Under the pieces are notes generated by a model that was not told where the DNA came from, did no database searches, and saw nothing but the letters and a program-made list of their open reading frames with translations. Position numbers and translations under genes: made by a program. Below, piece after piece: positions 58,427-64,000 of a stretch of 64,000 nucleotides of DNA. This DNA comes from Azolla pinnata (lineage: Eukaryota > Streptophyta > Polypodiopsida > Salviniales > Salviniaceae). The stretch is taken from contig JBBBWG010026978.1 in NCBI GenBank assembly GCA_037176905.1, positions 1 through 64,000 on the forward strand. Reading direction: 5' to 3'. The stretch's first letter is position 1, and every line of letters begins with the position of its first letter.

Positions 58427-61400
58427 TCAGAAGAACTTCACCATGCCTCGCCCTTCAACACTGACCTTAGATGCTTGAAGCTTCTTCTTCTTGGGTGCTT
58501 TCAGTTGCTGAAGCTTCTTGTTCATCTACAACAGCAGAAAACACAAATATTCTCAATGATTGTGACAAGTATAAAAACATATATTCTTATCAATATTCTT
58601 TCTTGTATAAAAGAAATCGTCAGCAATCACTACGAAATATTGTGTAATCTGATAAAGAAACAACAAAAGCAAATGTGATTTCATTAAGCAGTGAGTATTG
58701 ATTGTGTAACTTCTCATAAATAAATAAAAAAGCAAATGTGAGTTTGACATTAAAGAACTAGTTGTTGAAGCTTCTTGTTTATTAATGTCACACAACATCA
58801 TATTTGTCACACAGCAAGCACACATAATGTCATTCATTTGGTAAATACAAAATATTCTTATCAATTTTCTTTAATGTGCAAAAAATAATCATTGGTAATT
58901 TCTAAGAAACACAGTAAATCTGATGAGCAAACCGGGAAAAAAAAGAAACAAATGCGATGGAACTAATGTTCCAAACTTCTGATGTGCAAGACAAATAAAA
59001 CAATGGCAATTATTACAAAAAATGTATAATGCACATGAATAAAATGCGCGAATACTAAAAGATGATATAAAAGCTGGAAAGGAAAAAAAAAAGCAATATC
59101 AATCACTGTGAAAATTTGACAGTTAATATGAATAGCGAAAAGAAAATAAAATGGTGATAAGAAGGAATGCCATTGAAATTCAGAAAAGCTGAAAGAAACA
59201 AAGCGATGGAATTGCTGCAAACAATTTATGATACACGTGGAATTTGTAGCAAGAAGAAAACAAGATGGACATGAGAAGTTGCATTCCATTGAAGCTCAGA
59301 AAGCTGAAACAACCGCAATAATGGCTCGAACCAAACCTTCAGCCGACGCTCATCTACTCTTTGCTGCTTTGCACGAGCACGTATCTCCTCTGGATCAATT
59401 TTTGAGAGTGGACGAACAACAAAGTCCAATGGTAGTGCTTCAGGTCTAGATGCATGTTGCCTATAACCTGGTTGACCCGGTTTAGGACCCCTGTGATGGA
59501 AGCAGATGGACACAAATTATCTCCATTTAAATTGTTCATTCTTCATTCTATGCTGTAATTAGTTAAAAACATCAAACTAAATGATGTTCAAACAACTGTT
59601 TGTTTTAACTGTAATCTACAGTACGCGTGTATGTATATGCATTATTTACATGCAAATGTGCATATAGATATAAACGTATGTAGCTATTTATCCCTGTATG
59701 TGACATATATGCGTGTATAAGACTTGTGTGAATAATTATCTGAAGGTCATATTCTATTCAAATAAAAATAATTCTTCTAGAGGACCGTGAAAACCAAGCT
59801 GAAGACAGGAGTTCAAGTCACCAATTTCAGTTTCCATAATTTTCATTGATATAGATGGATTCAAAATAATTGCTGGAATCAACTAGTACAGTATTGTTTT
59901 ATACGTACTCGGAACTTTCCATCAGGTCCAAGTCATCACCTCCACGTGAATCAAACCTGTGGGCTGCTTTAATCACAGGCCTGCAAAACATAGAGGACCG
60001 TCACATGAGAGATTGCTGTAACACACCACATATATGTGTGTGTGTATATGATACACATGTATGTATGCATACATACCTATATACCCACTTTAAATGCATA
60101 CATTTGTTACTACATACATTTATGTTCATAGATACATAGAATGCACATAGCTAGATAGATAGATTGATCGTAATTAACTCACTTTTTTGCAGGTGGCCTG
60201 GGTGGAGGAGGCCTTTCATCATCGAAATTGCGAAGTTCTTCATATCTTGTACTCTTTTGGAATATGGGGCGACTCTGGATTTTTTCCATGTTTTAAGGAA
60301 CAGAAAAAGGTTAGTGCATATGAACTTTCTCATTCTAATGTAAGCAATTATCAACAATTTTCCAAGTTTACACACTCACCCATTTATCAACCAAGTCCTT
60401 AGCAAGCTTTCTGTTGGCTGAACCCTCCTCATCAGACTTTGAAAGGAACATGATGACCTAGTAATCAGATAAATTCTGCCTGCTCTGAGAGACCCTTTAT
60501 ATTTCATTTAAAAGGTGAAAAAAGGCTCTCTTAGAAAAGAAGAAAACCTTTCCAAGACCACTCTTTTTTAGTTGCTCCCTCCTCTCAAAGAGTTCCACAT
60601 CTATGGGTAACTGTAATCCACACAATAAATGAAGAATTGATAGATCATGTGCCATATTTTAAAAGAGATTGATTGTTCATCATTAAAGGGCGCAAATCAG
60701 AGAGTTGTTCTATGCTGTTATTTTAAGCTCGACAATTGTGAAATTTTGGGCTCTACATCCAAGAGTAGTTGGACATAAACAAAGACACAATTTTGAATGC
60801 TATAACGCTCTACCTCAGTAAGAAGCTTCAAAATTGCTGAGCGAATCGTCATATTTGGCAATGACCCATCGGGAAGAGGTTCTAACCAGATTTTCAGAAC
60901 TGAAAGAACACCTCTATCCAGAAACTCTTGTTGCAGCTGCCTCCTGCAAAGAAGAGATTATAAACCCCAGAATTGAGAACATCCTTGGCGCAAATAATGA
61001 TGACAACTTGAGCACAGCCGAACATGTATACTTACTTGGACAGAATATTGATCAGTGAAGGAAGTGTTTCCAACTTGTTGATCGCTGGTTTTGATTGCCT
61101 ATTCAATTCTGCATCTTCTTCCGCAGCCACTTCAAGTCGAGCCATGAATTGCTCCACAAGCATTGCGATTTCCTCATGTGACCTTTCATATTTCTTCTTC
61201 CTTGACTTAGAGGATTTAAACAAATTCTTCAAATCATCCTCCTCGGCTTCTTCTGCCTGTAGAACATAGAGTATCACAGTTACCCTCCCCAAACTTTGAC
61301 ACGTGTGTATGTGTATACCTTCTGAACTATTATATACCAATCCATGCCAATTCTATTAAAGAATTCCATATTCCATATTCCACATGAGGACATTGCATGA

Positions 61401-63213
61401 AAAGGAATGCAACATATCCGGAACACAAAGAGAGAAACTTTAGCCAGTGCCACAATTCTACATGTACACAAAATCTCTATCCATATGATGCATTGGTTTT
61501 ACATGAGCAGACATAAAGAAGAATTGATTATATGAAGATATATATCTGGCTTGTAGATTATCTCACAATCAAAAACACATAACTATTTGTTAGCACAGCA
61601 AGCACCAGAAATAAAGAGAGACAAAGAGAGTATGTCATAACAATAAGAAAAAGATGGATTACAAGTAAATGTATAGCCAATAAGTCACCAGTGCAACATA
61701 CTATGATAAAAGAAGTAACTGATCCTATGACCCCACTGTAACATGAACCTACCTGAGGTGCATCCCCAATGGAGCCTCCCTCATCGTCACTATAACTATA
61801 TCGGTTTTCTGGGTCCACTCCAGTATCATCAATGAATGCATCATCATCTTTTGTCCGGGTGCCTTCATTATCATCCTGTATTAAAGAAGAACACAGATTG
61901 AATTCAACATTTGCAAGCAGAAGCATACCAGATAAGTAGATAATAACATCCCATCCTCACCCAAAGAAATCCATCTTTAGCCAAATTAAGAACTACAATC
62001 CAATAACGAACCAATCCAGCACACTTACAACCAAAGCAAAAACCCCACATTAGTTAATCCTATTACTAGGAATATAAACAATTGCTATGATATCATCACC
62101 ACCCCAATACTAAGCCTTGGACTCCCACAGAGATCAAATATGTGGGAACTATATAAGCAAGCTTATCAAAAGCTAAGCCACCACCAAAAACCCTGTAGGA
62201 ACTGTGGCCTTATCACAAATCCAATTCAGGACTAGAATTTCATCAGAAACCATTTGAGAACTAAAAAAAGTAACGTAGTACCCAAGCAAGGAGTCCTAAG
62301 CTTACATTACTCACCAAACTAGAGATTATAAATAACAGCTTTTCCTTCAAACAATAGATAGTATTCAATCTCATGTTGAGCAGATTAACAACTCGTCCAT
62401 CATTAAGAAAAAAAATATAAGAACGCCTAAAGTTTTCATAAACAAACTAGGTTTCAAGTCTGACAGAGAACTACCTCGGATTCATTTCCAGCAACAGTAT
62501 CCCACATTTCTTTCACCTCCCGATCTCCACGGTGACTGAGCTTGGGAGGAGAAACAGGTCTTTCCCTCTTCTTGTTGTTCTTCAAGACCTTAGAAACCTT
62601 ACTACTGCTTGTTGATTGTAGCTTCCCTTTAGCCTTCAACGACAAGAGCTTCTCTCTCCTCATCTTCTTGCTTAAATCCTCGTCTTCGTCATAATTGTTC
62701 ATGAAGCGCCCATTTTCTTCTTCCTCACCCTCATCTTTGTCACCGCTCTGTTCCTCGTCGTTTCCACTAGAACCAGGAAGAGAGGAAGAAGATGGATTCT
62801 CCCTCGACGTTTTCTTGATTAGTCTCTTCCTTGGCTTAGGGTTATCCGAAGCATCGAGGAGCTCTTTGGAGAAATCCGCACCTTCTTCTTCGCCTTCTTC
62901 TTCGCCTTCTTCACCTTCTTCTTCGTGCTGCGAGCCGTAGTTATCTTCTTCCCCAGGCTCCGGAGACGGTTCTCTGTCGGAGGGCATGTCGGGATCGAAA
63001 ATGGGTTCTCCTTCTTCGTCAAAATCACCCCTGCCCAAATTCGAGCGAGCAGCCGGGGAGGTTAGCAATCCGTGGTAACGAGGATGATGCAGAGGAAAGA
63101 GGAAGCAAAACCCTAAAAAATCGAGCACGGAAGGGGGAGATAGAGAGAGATGCGGAGAGGAACTAGATACAGGAGAGGGGTTGCAGAGGGGGAAAGGAAG
63201 CTTACCGGTCCAT
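58427..63213 (-). CDS. IWS1-like transcription elongation factor (TFIIS N-terminal/LW domain)
   Basis: Eleven coding exons: 63213-63206, 63030-62475, 61875-61753, 61256-61036, 60943-60814, 60610-60548, 60457-60380, 60274-60183, 59980-59909, 59490-59337, 58525-58427. Phases agree and give 531 residues. IWS1 (Spn1) binds Spt6 at elongating RNA polymerase II; in plants it also serves brassinosteroid-regulated transcription with BES1. Visible: an acidic, disordered N-terminal half starting MDRGDFDEEGEPIFDPDMPSD, a KNLFKSSKSRKKKYE linker, the helical LW domain from about residue 275 to 375 (LPSLINIL, FLDRGVLSVLKIWLEPLPDGSLPN, LGKVIMFLSKS), then VDKWSRPIFQKS and the conserved basic C-terminus (KLQQLKAPKKKKLQ, VSVEGRGM). 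The first coding exon carries only 8 bases (ATGGACCG). Confidence 0.94.
58500..58965 (-). repeat. Tandem duplication of about 255 bp at the end of IWS1 intron 10
   Basis: The first 20-odd bases of the last exon plus adjoining intron (58500-58750) recur in diverged form at about 58757-58965. Shared words in plus orientation are TTGAAGCTTCTTGTT / CTGAAGCTTCTTGTT, AATATTCTTATCAAT and AATCTGAT. The copy lies inside the 811-bp intron 58526-59336. Confidence 0.55.
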
Positions 63214-64000
63214 GGCGATGGCGATGGCGATTTGCAGAAGCAGAAGCAGAAGCAGAAGAAGGAAGATGAAGAAGAAGATGAAGAAGAAGAAGAAGAAGAA
63301 CTTAAAAAACAGAGCAAAAACGCAAACTCAAACGCAAACGCAAACGCAAACGCAAAAAGCAAAAAGCAAAAAGCAAAAAGCAAAAAACATTTTCCCATGA
63401 AGAAAAAAACACTTCCCATTTCTTGTTCTTTGTACACAAATGCAGAGAGCTCAATTGAACTGAATTGCTCTGGGTTTGGAGAGCATGATAGTCAAAAGGA
63501 TCGGAATGTTTCGGATTCAGGGTTTTTGTGAAGATCTGGTGTTCTAGGGTTTTTTTTTTACTAGATCGGGGCCGAGATCAGATTTAGGGTTTTTCGAAAG
63601 CTTCCCTGATCAGGGTTGTTGGATCATATGCCCCCGAGTCTCGGCTCCCGATTAGGGTTCACGGAGATCTTCAGGGCTCGAGCTTCGATCTGAGAGAGCG
63701 CGGAGGAGTAGATTTGAGCTCCTAGTTCCGGGGATTTTAGGGTTCTTGGGCAAGATGTATGAGAGCAGCGGGGGCCCCCTGTCTTCTCGAGTCAAATCAT
63801 GGAACGATCTTTTTTTTTTCGAAACGTTGCTTTTATCTTGATTTTTCATTACATGTGCGAAGAATCGCAAAGAGCCGACCGAATCGATGGCCACTGCCGC
63901 GACAGAAACACAGGGCTAGGCAAAAATGACATTCACATTGAGAGATAAACAAGAAACAAAAGATATATAACAAAGCTGAGCATGTGATTCCGTAACTGGC
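63214..64000 (-). promoter_or_regulatory. IWS1 5' region
   Basis: Directly upstream of the ATG are GCC-ATC, CTTCTG/CTTCTT and TTTGCG/TTTTTGC repeats on the coding strand (63215-63390), probably in the 5' UTR. Several AGGGTTT words (telo-box-like) follow at 63518-63745. No divergent gene is visible before the window ends. Confidence 0.45.

Noticed and set aside
62454-63437. 327-codon frame covering IWS1 exon 2 and upstream sequence
   Set aside because: The upstream part (Phe/Leu/Ala and Ser runs) is intron and 5' UTR repeat. The real N-terminus MDRGDFDEEGEP is reached by splicing from 63206 to 63030.
1-64000. Retroviral, LTR or other virus-derived elements
   Set aside because: I found no reverse transcriptase, integrase, capsid or envelope-like frame and no pair of long direct repeats, so no fossil element is called.

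Overview
The window is nuclear DNA of a land plant. The evidence is spliced genes with GT-AG introns, plastid starch and transporter genes with transit-peptide-like N-termini, an EPF-like (EPFL) secreted peptide, an R2R3-MYB factor, a plant-type tRNA-Tyr(GUA) with a 15-nt intron, and arrays of the plant telomere heptamer CCCTAAA. Introns run from about 100 bp to 2.8 kb and the DNA between genes is rich in micro- and minisatellites, with no recognisable retroelement. A bryophyte or lycophyte would fit, but I cannot fix the lineage from the sequence alone.

Layout from left to right: (1) 2510-8338 (+), a TrmA/RumA-type RNA uracil-5 methyltransferase, 10 exons. (2) 10006-12419 (-), a plastid ABCI11-like ABC ATPase, 9 exons, whose start lies in an (ATG)11 run. 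(3) 12555-13130, an interstitial telomere array. (4) 15756-17934 (-), an EPFL peptide gene enclosed by minisatellites. (5) 21165-31842 (-), a full 33-exon alpha-glucan water dikinase (GWD), 1465 residues. (6) 37986-40752 (-), a CNOT4-like C4C4 RING protein with a degenerate internal repeat. (7) 42621-42708 (-), tRNA-Tyr. (8) 44704-49093 (+), an R2R3-MYB with one 2.8-kb intron. (9) 50332-54364 (+), an ALKBH1-type dioxygenase, 7 exons. (10) 55199-56370 (+), a glyoxalase-fold protein, 3 exons. (11) 58427-63213 (-), the IWS1 transcription elongation factor, 11 exons.

The coding models were joined by hand. All follow consensus splice sites with matching phases, apart from one GC-AG intron in GWD and the uncertain EPFL exon 1. 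There is no operon-like organisation. GWD and the ABC protein act in the plastid. The TrmA-like enzyme and ALKBH1 both act on nucleic-acid bases, and both start just downstream of an unusual TACG-rich repeat. The clearest oddities are the poly-Met start, the paired TACG elements, the minisatellite-bounded EPFL gene, the repeat-filled MYB intron and the repeats in the RING protein.
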